A DNA stretch of 64,000 nt from Rhodobacterales bacterium (GTDB lineage Bacteria > Pseudomonadota > Alphaproteobacteria > Caulobacterales > Hyphomonadaceae), in NCBI GenBank assembly GCA_014763715.1, contig JACXUV010000003.1, positions 111,266-175,265 on the forward strand, in the 5' to 3' direction. The notes under the pieces are model-generated. The model was not told where the DNA came from, did no database searches, and saw only the letters and a list, made by a program, of their open reading frames with translations. The translations under genes and the position numbers were made by a program. Positions 9,124-20,581 of this stretch are shown here, piece by piece; the first letter of the stretch is position 1; every line of letters begins with the position of its first letter.

Positions 9124-10257
9124 TTGACATTGCCCCTGCTCACACAGCGCCTCAGGGATTTGCGCCCATCTCCTGTCCGGGCCATGCTCGAAGCTTCCCA
9201 AAAGCCGGATGTCATCTCTTTCGCCGGGGGCCTGCCTGCACCGGATACATTCGTGTCACCCGTCCTGCCGCCAAATTCTGAAGCGGCCCTGCAATACGGT
9301 CCATCCGAGGGAGAACCGGAATTGCGCCGCCTGATCGCGGCGGAACTGCAGGCCGCCGGACTGGACTGCGCCGCAGACCAGGTGCTCATCCTGTCGGGCT
9401 CCCAGCAGGGTATCGATCTTGCCGCGAAGCTGACGATCGACGCCGGCACGCGGATCGCCATTGAATCGCCAACCTATCTGGCTGCCCTGCAGGTGTTCCG
9501 GTTCTTCGGCGCCCGGTTTGAAAGCCTGGACCCGAGCCTGTCTGTCAGCTGGACACGGGCCGATCACCCGGCCATGGCCTATGTCATCCCGACCTTCCAG
9601 AACCCGACCGGGCGCTGCTGGACAGCAGACGAGCGCGAGTCTTTCGCCTGTGCCTGCGAAGACGCGGATGTGATCCTGTTCGAAGATGATCCGTATCGTG
9701 ATCTCGCGTATGAGCCATGCCAGCGGCGCCCTGCGGTCTCCTGGATGAAGAACGGATCGTGGATCTATCAGGGTTCTTTCTCCAAGACGCTGGCGCCGGG
9801 CCTGCGCCTCGGCTTCATGGTCGCCTCCCGCGATCTCTTCCCGCACCTGCTCCTGCTGAAACAGGCGGCTGACCTGCACTCCAACCGCCTCAGCCAGCAC
9901 ATGGTGATCCATCAGCTCACCTCGCAGGACCGCGATGCCAGACGGGACTTCCTAGTCTCGGCCTATCGGGAAAAGCGGGATGCGTTTGACGCCTCCATGC
10001 GCCAGCATCTCGGCAATGCTGTTGAGTGGAAACGTCCTCCCGGCGGGCTCTTCTTCTGGCTCACCCTGCCGGAGCATATCGATCCGGACGCGCTCCTGGC
10101 GGAGGCGATCAAGAGAAATGTGCTGTTCACACCCGGACGGCCTTTCTATGCGGACGAGTCGCTTGCGGTGCCTTCGATGCGGCTGAACTTCAGTCACGCC
10201 TCGAAGGACGCTGCCGACCGGGGCCTCGCCATCCTCGGCGACCTGCTGCGGGCCTGA
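9124..10257 (+). CDS. PLP-dependent class I/II aminotransferase (2-aminoadipate/MocR-like)
   Basis: TTG start; VISFAGGLPAPDTF, YVIPTFQNPTGR, YQGSFSKTLAPGLRLGFMVA. Confidence 0.92.
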   Translation: MTLPLLTQRLRDLRPSPVRAMLEASQKPDVISFAGGLPAPDTFVSPVLPPNSEAALQYGPSEGEPELRRLIAAELQAAGLDCAADQVLILSGSQQGIDLAAKLTIDAGTRIAIESPTYLAALQVFRFFGARFESLDPSLSVSWTRADHPAMAYVIPTFQNPTGRCWTADERESFACACEDADVILFEDDPYRDLAYEPCQRRPAVSWMKNGSWIYQGSFSKTLAPGLRLGFMVASRDLFPHLLLLKQAADLHSNRLSQHMVIHQLTSQDRDARRDFLVSAYREKRDAFDASMRQHLGNAVEWKRPPGGLFFWLTLPEHIDPDALLAEAIKRNVLFTPGRPFYADESLAVPSMRLNFSHASKDAADRGLAILGDLLRA

Positions 10258-10304
10258 CCCGCCCCCCCCCCGGAAAGCTCCCTAAGCGCATCATACCGGC
10301 CACT

Positions 10305-10324
10305 ATAGAGGGTCCATAGAGGGT
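10305..10324 (+). repeat. Direct repeat ATAGAGGGT x2, 11-bp period
   Basis: ATAGAGGGT at 10305-10313 and 10316-10324 in the ahcY upstream region. Confidence 0.45.
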
Positions 10325-10378
10325 GTATTGAGTGTGTTCGTGATGGTGTCCGGGAACGGGTCGCACCTGCGTCACAGG

Positions 10379-10396
10379 AAGGCACATTGCCTTTTT
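10379..10396 (+). terminator. Hairpin plus T-run in the ahcY 5' region (terminator or leader structure)
   Basis: AAGGCA-CAT-TGCCTT followed by TTT; about 47 nt upstream of the ahcY start. Confidence 0.4.
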
Positions 10397-10442
10397 CCGG
10401 GCGCCATGTTACCCGCGTACAAACGTATAAAGGAATATTGAT

Positions 10443-11837
<1,395 letters not shown>

Positions 11838-11848
11838 GGGCATAAGGC

Positions 11849-12709
11849 ATGACAACCGGGGACCATATCCTGACGCTTTCCTGCCCGGACCGGGTCGGGA
11901 TTGTCGCAACACTGGCGCGCCTGATGGAAGCGCATGACTGCTTCATCGCGTCTTCGCGCACCTTTGGTGACACCGAGTCGGGGCAGTTCTTTGCCCGGCT
12001 CGTCTTCCGCGCGCCCGAGGGCGGAGACGTGCCGCTCAGCCTGCTGGGCGACATCGAGGAAGCCGGTGAGGAGCTGGAAGCCGACTGGAGCGTTGCCCCG
12101 GTTGGCCAGCGCATGCGGACGCTGCTGCTGGTCTCGAAGTCAGACCATTGTGCCAACACGCTGCTCTACGCGTCCCGCCGCAAGGAGCTGCCGATCGACG
12201 TGGTCGGAATCGTGTCGAATAATGAGACGCTGAAAGACCAGTTCGCCCATTTCGGCCTGCCCTGGTTCCACATCCCGGTCACGGCCGCGACAAAGCCCGA
12301 AGCCGAAGCGCGCCTGTTCAATGTGGTTGAGGAGACCGGCGCGGACCTCATCGTGCTTGCCCGCTACATGCAGGTGCTCAGCGATGATGCCTGTCGGGAA
12401 CTGGAAGGCCGCTGCATCAACATCCACCACTCCTTCCTGCCGAGCTTCAAGGGCGCCCGCCCCTATCATCAGGCCCATGCCCGCGGCGTGAAGGTCATCG
12501 GCGCCACCGCCCACTACGTCACCGCAGACCTGGATGAAGGCCCGATCATCACCCAGGTTACCGAAACCATCGACCATACCTACACGCCCGCCGACATGAT
12601 CGAGACCGGCCGCCACCTGGAAGGCACGGCCCTTCTGCGCGCTGTCAAGGCGCACGCAGAGCACCGTGTTTTCAGTCATGCAGGCCGGACCATCGTCTTC
12701 GCCAGATAA
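11849..12709 (+). CDS. purU: Formyltetrahydrofolate deformylase
   Basis: N-terminal ACT-like [18 protein letters not shown]-terminal [36 protein letters not shown]. Confidence 0.96.
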   Translation: MTTGDHILTLSCPDRVGIVATLARLMEAHDCFIASSRTFGDTESGQFFARLVFRAPEGGDVPLSLLGDIEEAGEELEADWSVAPVGQRMRTLLLVSKSDHCANTLLYASRRKELPIDVVGIVSNNETLKDQFAHFGLPWFHIPVTAATKPEAEARLFNVVEETGADLIVLARYMQVLSDDACRELEGRCINIHHSFLPSFKGARPYHQAHARGVKVIGATAHYVTADLDEGPIITQVTETIDHTYTPADMIETGRHLEGTALLRAVKAHAEHRVFSHAGRTIVFAR

Positions 12710-12728
12710 GCCCTCAGAGGAAACTGCC

Positions 12729-13910
12729 ATGAAACTCTCCAGCCACGAATTCACGTCCGAAAGCGTTTCCGAAGGGCATCCGGACAAGGTCGCAGACCAG
12801 GTTTCGGATGCGATCGTTGACCTGTTTCTGGCAAAGGACCCGACGGCCAAGGTCGCCGTGGAAACACTGACCACGACCAACAAGATCGTGCTGGCTGGCG
12901 AAGTGCGTACGAATAATGGCGCGGTGGTCTCCGACGAGGAAATGAACGAGACCGCCCGGGCCGTGGTGAAGCGGATCGGCTACGAACAGGATGGCTTCCA
13001 TTGGAAGAATTTGACGATCGACAATCTCGTTCATGGCCAATCCGCCGAGATCGCTCAGGGCGTGGAAGCGGGCCAGGGCCTGTTCAAGGAAGAAGGCGCG
13101 GGCGACCAGGGCATCATGTTCGGCTACGCTACCAATGAGACGCCGGAACTGATGCCGGCGACGCTGGTCTATTCCCACCAGATCCTCCAGAAACTGGCCG
13201 CGCTGCGCCATTCCGGTGCGCGCCCGCAGCTGGAGCCGGATGCCAAAAGCCAGGTGACACTTCAATATGAAGGCTCCCGCCCGGTCGGCGTGAACGCGCT
13301 GGTCGTCTCCCATCAGCACGGCAAGGATGTCAGCCAGGACGAACTGCGCGAGATCATCCGCCCCGTGGTCGAGGAAGTGCTGCCCGAAGGCTGGTTCCCG
13401 CCGGAAGACAAGTTCTATGTGAACCCGACAGGCAGCTTCTATGTCGGCGGACCAGACGGCGATGCTGGCCTGACCGGCCGCAAGATCATCGTCGACACCT
13501 ATGGTGGGGCCGCCCCGCATGGCGGCGGGGCCTTCTCCGGCAAGGACCCGTCCAAGGTGGACCGTTCAGCCGCCTACGCCACGCGCTACCTCGCCAAGAA
13601 CGTTATCGCTGCTGGCCTTGCCGAACGCTGCACCATCCAGGTCAGCTATGCCATCGGTGTTGCCCAGCCCCTGTCAATCTATGTCGATACGCATGACACA
13701 GGGAAGGCGGACGAAGACCGCATTGCACAGGCCCTACGGGAGATGTTCGACCTCTCCCCGAAAGGCATTCGCACGCATCTGCAGCTGAACCGTCCGATCT
13801 ACGGCCCCAGTGCCGCCTATGGACATTTCGGCCGCCAGCCGGGCGACAATGGCGCCTTCAGCTGGGAAAAAACCGACCTCGCGGGTGAACTGGCCCGCCT
13901 CGCCAACTGA
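12729..13910 (+). CDS. metK: S-adenosylmethionine synthetase
   Basis: Start reassigned from 12666 to ATG 12729 ([31 protein letters not shown]); [31 protein letters not shown]. Confidence 0.97.
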   Translation: MKLSSHEFTSESVSEGHPDKVADQVSDAIVDLFLAKDPTAKVAVETLTTTNKIVLAGEVRTNNGAVVSDEEMNETARAVVKRIGYEQDGFHWKNLTIDNLVHGQSAEIAQGVEAGQGLFKEEGAGDQGIMFGYATNETPELMPATLVYSHQILQKLAALRHSGARPQLEPDAKSQVTLQYEGSRPVGVNALVVSHQHGKDVSQDELREIIRPVVEEVLPEGWFPPEDKFYVNPTGSFYVGGPDGDAGLTGRKIIVDTYGGAAPHGGGAFSGKDPSKVDRSAAYATRYLAKNVIAAGLAERCTIQVSYAIGVAQPLSIYVDTHDTGKADEDRIAQALREMFDLSPKGIRTHLQLNRPIYGPSAAYGHFGRQPGDNGAFSWEKTDLAGELARLAN

Positions 13911-14020
13911 CGCGAACCACCGGACGATCATCACATCATTGATGGTGGCCGCGCTCTTGCCCCACACCTCCCCGGTCTGCCGTTCAGATATGAACGGACA
14001 GACCACAGGGACTCAGACGA

Positions 14021-14965
14021 TCACGAAAACTCGACGCGTTCCTGCGAGAACCGGAACAGGGATCTTGTTTCTTCATCAATGGCATCGCCGGGCACATTCA
14101 ACAGCGCGTGCATCGCGTTCTTGCGGTCTTTCAACGCGTGATCAAAGTCCTGCTCGATCAGCCGGTCCACACCCGTTCGCAACATTGCATCTCGCACTTC
14201 CATATAGAGCGTTAAAGACCCACCCAGAAACATGGATTCATAGGCAATTTTGCTGGCAATTTTGTCATGTATATCTGTGTACTGAAACTGCCGCTCCATG
14301 ACCGACTTCCGCTTACAGATGAAATCGATCTCGTGCCGGTATTGCGGATGCCGCAGGTACAAGCTCTTGAGCGCGATCATTTCGTCATCGATACGGGTCT
14401 TGATCTCGTCCGGCAGGGACTCGCTAAGGATGATAACAATATCAATATCGGACCCCTTGACCATCTCCCCGCTTGCCTCATGCTCACGCGGCTCGTTGTG
14501 GGCCAGAAAATAAGCCAGATCCCCCGCGATGAAGGCACAAAGCTGGCTGCGGACTTCGCGGCCAAGACTGACAAACAAATTCTTCATCACCTGCTGAGCC
14601 ACACCGATTTTCTCACGGCTGATCTCGCGGTGCATATTGGCCAGCGTTCCCTGCCGCTCAATCATCTGGTCTCGCTGCCCCGGCAACCCGAACAGGGTAA
14701 AGGAGAGAAAATCCCTCTGGATCGATGGGCTGAGACGCACCAGGTCCTCACGCGTGATGTCAAACCGCAGGTAATAGCTGGCAAAATGAGAGACGTGGAA
14801 CGTGCGGCTCCGATAGCAGGCCTGCCACAACGCCAACACCGGCACATCAGGCATTTCCGCCGCCAGCTCCTTGCCGATCATCGGCCCCTTGGCCGCAATC
14901 AGCTGCACCACACGGCTTTCAATGTCCTCCAGATCGCTTGCAGGCAAAGCTCGCTCCTTTTCCAC
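14021..14965 (-). CDS. Uncharacterised protein: possible N-terminal wHTH plus C-terminal pol-beta-type nucleotidyltransferase-like domain
   Basis: GTG start 17 nt downstream of the rmlA stop; GSDIDIVIILSE followed by HEIDFICK resembles the DxD...D carboxylate arrangement of pol-beta nucleotidyltransferases. Confidence 0.7.
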   Translation of the reverse strand: MEKERALPASDLEDIESRVVQLIAAKGPMIGKELAAEMPDVPVLALWQACYRSRTFHVSHFASYYLRFDITREDLVRLSPSIQRDFLSFTLFGLPGQRDQMIERQGTLANMHREISREKIGVAQQVMKNLFVSLGREVRSQLCAFIAGDLAYFLAHNEPREHEASGEMVKGSDIDIVIILSESLPDEIKTRIDDEMIALKSLYLRHPQYRHEIDFICKRKSVMERQFQYTDIHDKIASKIAYESMFLGGSLTLYMEVRDAMLRTGVDRLIEQDFDHALKDRKNAMHALLNVPGDAIDEETRSLFRFSQERVEFS

Positions 14966-14981
14966 CAGTCTCAGGACCAGC

Positions 14982-15851
14982 TTAGCCGGGTTGCCTCAAC
15001 AGGGACAACAAATAGTCCCTGTATTCATTGTTGAAGGACGCTGCCAGTGCGCGCATCTGATCATCCGAGATCAGCCCGCGGCGCCAGGCAATTTCCTCAA
15101 GGCAGGCAACCTTGAGCCCTTGCCGCTTCTCAACAGTCTGAACGAATTGCGACGCCTCCAACATGCTGTCGAACGTCCCCGCATCGAGCCAGGTGACCCC
15201 GCGCGGCAGCCGCACAACATTCAGCTCATCGCGGTCCAGATAGGCCTGATTGACCGAAGTGATTTCCAATTCACCGCGCGCCGATGGCGTCACCGAGCGG
15301 GCAACTTCCGTTACATCGGGGCCATAGAAATAAAGCCCTGTCACCGCCCAGTTGGCCCGCGGGTTTGCCGGCTTCTCCTCAAGCGACAGCGGGGCTCCCC
15401 CGGCGTCCAGCTCAACTATACCGAAGCGTTGGGGATCGTGAACCTGGAAAGCCAGCACGGAGCCCCCCGTGCGTGTATCCGCCAGATCCTGAAGCATACC
15501 TGTCAGGCCAGCGCCATAAAATATATTGTCGCCAAGCGCCAGGGCACAGGCATCTCCGGCAAGGAAGTCCTCACCGATCAGGAAAGCTTCTGCGATCCCG
15601 GCGGCGGTTTCCTGTTCAAGATAAGAAAACGTCACCCCCCATTGAGCCCCATCTCCCAACAGCGCCTTATAGGATTGCATCTGTCCCTTGGCACTGATGA
15701 TCAGGATCTCCGTGATGCCCGCCAACAGGAGAGTGGAAATCGGGTAATAGATCAGAGGTTTGTCATAGATCATCAGCAGGTGTTTCGAGACAGCCCGCGT
15801 TGCCGGATAAAGGCGGCTGCCCTTCCCCCCGGCCAGAATAATGCCCTTCAT
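14982..15851 (-). CDS. rmlA: Glucose-1-phosphate thymidylyltransferase
   Basis: MKGIILAGGKGSRLYPATRAVSKHLLMIYDKPLIYYPISTLLLAGI. Confidence 0.97.
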   Translation of the reverse strand: MKGIILAGGKGSRLYPATRAVSKHLLMIYDKPLIYYPISTLLLAGITEILIISAKGQMQSYKALLGDGAQWGVTFSYLEQETAAGIAEAFLIGEDFLAGDACALALGDNIFYGAGLTGMLQDLADTRTGGSVLAFQVHDPQRFGIVELDAGGAPLSLEEKPANPRANWAVTGLYFYGPDVTEVARSVTPSARGELEITSVNQAYLDRDELNVVRLPRGVTWLDAGTFDSMLEASQFVQTVEKRQGLKVACLEEIAWRRGLISDDQMRALAASFNNEYRDYLLSLLRQPG

Positions 15852-16732
15852 GACGCCGGGAACTCCTCAACCAAACCATCGACAGTCTCTCTCAGGCCGG
15901 CTTCCCAGTCCGGCAACTCCACACCGAACACGCGGGTCGTTTCCGACATGTCGAGACGCGCATTCAGCGGTCTTTCTGCGGGGGTGGGATAATCAGCCGT
16001 TTGAATTGGAATCACCTCAGCGAAAGGGCCTCCGATCTCCCGGCTGTATTCGAAAATCTTTTGTGCCATCAGCGCGCGATTGATTTCACCACGACCTGCC
16101 AGATGGTAGACACCCCAGGCCTCAAAACCCGGTGCTGCTGCCTGCCGGGCCATTTCGAGCAGTCCCTCCGCCAATGCGGGCGCATGTGTCGGGCACCCGA
16201 GCTGGTCCCTCACCACAGTGAGTGAAGGCCGGGTCTGGGCCAGCTTCAGCATGGTCCATACAAAATTTTTCCCGAACCGGGAAAAGATCCAGGAAACCCG
16301 CACAACAAGAGTATGCGGGGCTCGCCCGCGCACGGCCACCTCCCCCTCAAGCTTGGACCGCCCGTAAACGCCCAGCGGGCATGTCTTGTCGTCCGGCACA
16401 TAAGGCTCAGGCTTTTCTCCGTCGAACACACAATCCGTGGACAAATGGATTAGCGGCAAGCCATGCGCCGCACAGGCACCTGCCAGATTTTCCGGGCCAG
16501 TGACATTCAGCGCGTGGGCCATCGCCGGATCGCTTTCCGCCCCATCCACGGCCGTATATGCCCCGGCATTGATAACAGCCCCCGGCTGACAGGACTCAAT
16601 TGCACGCATCAGCGAGCTCCCGTCCAGAAGATCCACCTCCGGACGACCTATGCAGACGACGCCATCCCCGCCGACATGAGCCAGGGCCTGGGCCATCTGG
16701 CCACTTTTTCCGATGACGAGAACGGGCTTCAT
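15848..16732 (-). CDS. rmlD: dTDP-4-dehydrorhamnose reductase
   Basis: VLVIGKSGQMAQALA ... VINAGAYTAVDGAESDPAMAHALNVTGPENLA ... STDCVFDG. Confidence 0.95.
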   Translation of the reverse strand: MKPVLVIGKSGQMAQALAHVGGDGVVCIGRPEVDLLDGSSLMRAIESCQPGAVINAGAYTAVDGAESDPAMAHALNVTGPENLAGACAAHGLPLIHLSTDCVFDGEKPEPYVPDDKTCPLGVYGRSKLEGEVAVRGRAPHTLVVRVSWIFSRFGKNFVWTMLKLAQTRPSLTVVRDQLGCPTHAPALAEGLLEMARQAAAPGFEAWGVYHLAGRGEINRALMAQKIFEYSREIGGPFAEVIPIQTADYPTPAERPLNARLDMSETTRVFGVELPDWEAGLRETVDGLVEEFPAS

Positions 16733-17781
16733 CTGCCACGCCCAAGGCGCTGCCCCTGATAGCCCCTCTCACGCTCAGGGTGCCACCAGTCTTCATTCGC
16801 CAGATACCAGTCGACAGTCGCCTCCAGTCCGGCTTCAAAATCCTGTGTGGGGCTCCAGCCCAGCTCCCGGCTGATCTTTGCCGGGTCGATCGCATAACGG
16901 AAATCATGTGCCGGGCGATCTTCGACAAACTCGATCAATGCCTCATGCGGCGCGTGTGCTGGCCGGCGGGCGTCAAGGATACGGCAAACTTCTTGTACGA
17001 TCTGGAGGTTTGTGCGCTCGGCCCCGCCACCGACACAGTAAACCTCTCCCGGCACGCCCCGCTGCGCCATCAGGCGAAGCGCGCGGGCGTGGTCTTCCAC
17101 ATGCAGCCAGTCACGCACATTCAGCCCATTGCCGTAAACGGGAAGAGGCTTCCCCTCCAGGGCATTGAGGATCATCAGCGGAATGAGTTTTTCTGGAAAC
17201 TGGCGCGGCCCGTAATTGTTCGAACAATTGGACACAACGACCGGCAGGCCGTAGGTGCGCTGCCAGGCGCGCGCCAGATGGTCAGCCCCGGCCTTGCTGG
17301 CAGAATAAGGGGAAGACGGATCATATCTGGAGGTTTCGGTAAACACGCCTTCAGCACCGAGAGCCCCGAACACCTCATCCGTAGACACATGAACAAACCG
17401 GAACACATCTCCAGCCGCCCCACCAAGGCCCACCCAGTAATTCCGCGCTGCCTCCAGCATGGCATATGTGCCAACCAGGTTCGTTGAAATGAAGTCCGCC
17501 GGTCCGTCTATGGAACGGTCCACGTGCGTTTCAGCCGCCAGATGGAAGACAGCGTCCGGTGCGACCCCGGCCATGATCTCATGCATACGTGCCGCATCGC
17601 ACACATCTGCCTTGATATGCCGAAACCCCGTTTTCGTCTTCAGCGACTCCAGCGTGGCCGGATTGGCCGCATAGGTCATCCGGTCAATGACCGTCACCTC
17701 CGTTTCCGGATCGGACAACAGCAGATGACACAATGCCGAACCGATGAAACCGACACCACCTGTTACGACACACCGCTTCAT
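16729..17781 (-). CDS. rmlB: dTDP-glucose 4,6-dehydratase
   Basis: Start reassigned to MKRCVVTGGVGFIGSALCH at 17781; HLAAETHVDRSIDGP; YSASKAGADHL. Confidence 0.96.
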   Translation of the reverse strand: MKRCVVTGGVGFIGSALCHLLLSDPETEVTVIDRMTYAANPATLESLKTKTGFRHIKADVCDAARMHEIMAGVAPDAVFHLAAETHVDRSIDGPADFISTNLVGTYAMLEAARNYWVGLGGAAGDVFRFVHVSTDEVFGALGAEGVFTETSRYDPSSPYSASKAGADHLARAWQRTYGLPVVVSNCSNNYGPRQFPEKLIPLMILNALEGKPLPVYGNGLNVRDWLHVEDHARALRLMAQRGVPGEVYCVGGGAERTNLQIVQEVCRILDARRPAHAPHEALIEFVEDRPAHDFRYAIDPAKISRELGWSPTQDFEAGLEATVDWYLANEDWWHPERERGYQGQRLGRGR

Positions 17782-18359
17782 GTAACGCCTTCCATGGCCG
17801 CTCCGAAGCCGGACCGAAGCGCCGACAGGCCGGGCCACATCCGGTCACGGTCGGAAAGGGTCATTTCACTCGCAGGGAACGGCCATTCAATCCCCAGATC
17901 CGGATCGTCAAAAGCCAGCCCGGAATCCGCTTCCGGCGTATAATACTGGCTGACGCTGTAGATGATCTCCGTATCACTCTCCAGCGTACAAAACCCATGC
18001 GCAAATCCGGCGGGCACAAACAGCTGGTCGCCCGTCTGAGCGGAAAGCTCAACCGACACATGATGCCCGAATGTCGGCGACTGGGGCCGGATGTCGACAA
18101 CCACGTCCAGAATACGCCCACTCGTGCAACGCACCAGCTTTGCCTGCTCATAAGGCGCCTTCTGGAAATGCAGCCCCCTCAACGTCCCCTTGGGACGCGA
18201 CAGGGAATGATTCGCCTGCACGAACTGACAATTGATTCCGTTGTCTGCAAATTCGGATTGCCGGAAAGTTTCGGCGAAGAAGCCGCGTTCATCCTCAATG
18301 CGTACAGGATGGATGAGGATAACGCCCTCCAATCCATCAAATGTCTCGAATGTGGCCAT
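17778..18359 (-). CDS. rmlC: dTDP-4-dehydrorhamnose 3,5-epimerase
   Basis: QFVQANHSLSRPKGTLRGLHFQKAPYEQAKLVRC; FVPAGFAHGFCTL. Confidence 0.96.
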   Translation of the reverse strand: MATFETFDGLEGVILIHPVRIEDERGFFAETFRQSEFADNGINCQFVQANHSLSRPKGTLRGLHFQKAPYEQAKLVRCTSGRILDVVVDIRPQSPTFGHHVSVELSAQTGDQLFVPAGFAHGFCTLESDTEIIYSVSQYYTPEADSGLAFDDPDLGIEWPFPASEMTLSDRDRMWPGLSALRSGFGAAMEGVT

Positions 18360-18441
18360 ACCATGCCCTGATAAGTCGACTGCCCCCCGCAGCCCATAAG
18401 CGGCTATAACATGCCCGGATACGACCGCAACTCGCGAGGCG

Positions 18442-20268
18442 TTACTCTACTGTAACGGATTTTGCGAGGTTCCGCGGCTGGTCGACATCCGTCCCTTTTG
18501 CAACGGCGACATGGTAGGCCAGCAGCTGCAACGGGATCGACGCCAGGATCGGCAGGGTGAAGTCATCGCCATCCGGCATACGGATCACATGGTCGGCCCG
18601 GTTTCCGGCCGCAGCAATACCGGCATCGTCGGAAATCAGGATGACCCTGGCACCGCGCGCACGGATTTCCTCGACATTGGAGATGGTTTTCTCGAACAGC
18701 TCATCCTTCGGCGCCACAACCACGACAGGCAGCCCCTGTTCGATCAGGGCAATCGGCCCGTGCTTGAGTTCGCCCGCCGCATAGCCTTCAGCATGGATAT
18801 AGGAAACTTCCTTCAGCTTCAGTGCCCCTTCCAGGGCCAGCGGATAATAACGCCCCCGGCCCAGGAACAGCACATCGCGCGTCTGCGTCAGCGTTTTCGC
18901 GATCTCGCTGATCTGCTCCTCTGACTGCAGGGCTTCTGTCACCTTGCGCGGCAGGGCCAGCAGGTTCTTGACGGCGCTGGCTTCATCTCCCGGCAGCAGG
19001 TGGCCACGGGCGCGCGCCGCTGCCAAGGCCATCACAGCCAGCACAGACAGCTGAGCGGTGAACGCCTTGGTCGATGCCACACCAATTTCCGGCCCGGCAT
19101 GAGTTGGCACAATGGCGCCAGCCTCCCGTGCGATTGAACTTTCCGGCACATTGACGACGGCAATGGCGGTCGTGTTGTTCTCGCGGCAATAACGCAGAGC
19201 GGCAAGCGTATCGGCCGTCTCCCCGGACTGGCTGATGAACAGCGCCGGGCCAGACTGGGGCAAAACAGGCTGGCGGTAACGGAATTCGGAGGCGATGTCC
19301 GTCTCCAGCGCGAGGCGCGCAGCCTGTTCGAACCAGTACTTCGCCGTGAAAGCTGCATAATAGGCTGTGCCACAGGCAATCGCGACAGCGCGGTCCGCGA
19401 CTGTGAGCGCGGCGGTTGCGACCGTTCCAATGTCCAGTGTGCCCGTCACCTGATCGACATAAGGCAGGATCGACCGGGCAATGGATTCCGGCTGCTCATG
19501 GATTTCCTTGAGCATGAAGTGGTCATACTCGCCGCGCTCAATCAGGGCATCGTTAACCGCGGACGTGACACGCTTGCGGTTCACCCGCTCGCCCCGGGCA
19601 TTACGGATGTCGAAACTGTCCGGCGTGAGAATGCACCAGTCACCTTCTTCCAGATAGGTGACGTCACGGGTGAACGGCGCCAGCGCAATGGCATCGGAGC
19701 CCAGGAACATCTCCCCTTCGCCATAACCGAGCACCAACGGGCTGCCACGGCGGGCGCCCATCATCAGCCCCTGCTCACCATCGAAGACCACAGCAAGCGC
19801 GAAAGCCCCATGCAGTTCCCCGAGCGTCGCCTCGAATGCATCGACCGGGTCCAGCCCCTCGCTGACCTTCTGGTCGAGCAGCTGCGCAATCACTTCGGAA
19901 TCAGTTTCCGATTCAAAGTGACGGCCATTTGCCTGCAGCACCTCACGCAATTCACGGAAATTCTCGATAATTCCATTGTGGACGATCGCGACACGGCCCG
20001 ACATGTGCGGATGGGCATTGGTCTCATTCGGCTGGCCGTGCGTGGCCCAGCGTGTGTGGGCAATGCCGGTTGTCGCGTCCATAGGACATTCGCGCAGCAC
20101 AGCCTCCAGATTGGCGATCTTGCCCGCTGCGCGGCGCCGTTCCAGCCCACCAGGCCCCGTCACGGCGATCCCTGCGCTGTCATAGCCACGATATTCCAGC
20201 CGCTTCAGCCCATCGATCAACCGATCTGCCACGGGCCCATCACCAGAAATCGCAACAATTCCGCACAT
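18442..20268 (-). CDS. glmS: Glutamine--fructose-6-phosphate aminotransferase (isomerizing)
   Basis: MCGIVAISGDGPVADRLIDGLKRLEYRGYDSAGIAV ... C-terminal DVDQPRNLAKSVTVE. Confidence 0.98.
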   Translation of the reverse strand: MCGIVAISGDGPVADRLIDGLKRLEYRGYDSAGIAVTGPGGLERRRAAGKIANLEAVLRECPMDATTGIAHTRWATHGQPNETNAHPHMSGRVAIVHNGIIENFRELREVLQANGRHFESETDSEVIAQLLDQKVSEGLDPVDAFEATLGELHGAFALAVVFDGEQGLMMGARRGSPLVLGYGEGEMFLGSDAIALAPFTRDVTYLEEGDWCILTPDSFDIRNARGERVNRKRVTSAVNDALIERGEYDHFMLKEIHEQPESIARSILPYVDQVTGTLDIGTVATAALTVADRAVAIACGTAYYAAFTAKYWFEQAARLALETDIASEFRYRQPVLPQSGPALFISQSGETADTLAALRYCRENNTTAIAVVNVPESSIAREAGAIVPTHAGPEIGVASTKAFTAQLSVLAVMALAAARARGHLLPGDEASAVKNLLALPRKVTEALQSEEQISEIAKTLTQTRDVLFLGRGRYYPLALEGALKLKEVSYIHAEGYAAGELKHGPIALIEQGLPVVVVAPKDELFEKTISNVEEIRARGARVILISDDAGIAAAGNRADHVIRMPDGDDFTLPILASIPLQLLAYHVAVAKGTDVDQPRNLAKSVTVE

Positions 20269-20519
20269 AGTCTACTCCGCTTTCTGCCTGCCGTGCTCTT
20301 AGACCCTGCCAAAGCGGCAGAACAATGAAACTTTGTGAGCAATTGCGACAAAGCTCTCCCCCATCGCCACAGGGGTAAACTGCAATTTCCTCATGTAATC
20401 TACCCGTTTGGACAGATTGGAAGCAGTACACCCTGAAATTGAATCTTCACCTCTACCAGTAGCCGGACACCCCGCATCGCTGCGATACAGACTCTCATAA
20501 GTGCAGCTGAATGCTGGAT

Positions 20520-20533
20520 TAAGTTCCAACTTA
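20520..20533. promoter_or_regulatory. Inverted repeat TAAGTT-CC-AACTTA upstream of cysD (candidate operator)
   Basis: Perfect 6-bp arms with 2-nt spacer in the glmS/cysD divergent intergenic region. Confidence 0.4.
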
Positions 20534-20581
20534 GCCCGCCATTTGCATATAGGCCCCTCAAGCAGAACGGAGCCCGCCCCC

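Noticed and set aside
10258-10442. Known SAH or SAM-II riboswitch upstream of ahcY
   Set aside because: I looked for SAH and SAM-II consensus elements from memory and found no convincing match; a covariance-model scan is needed, so only the hairpin and repeats are reported.
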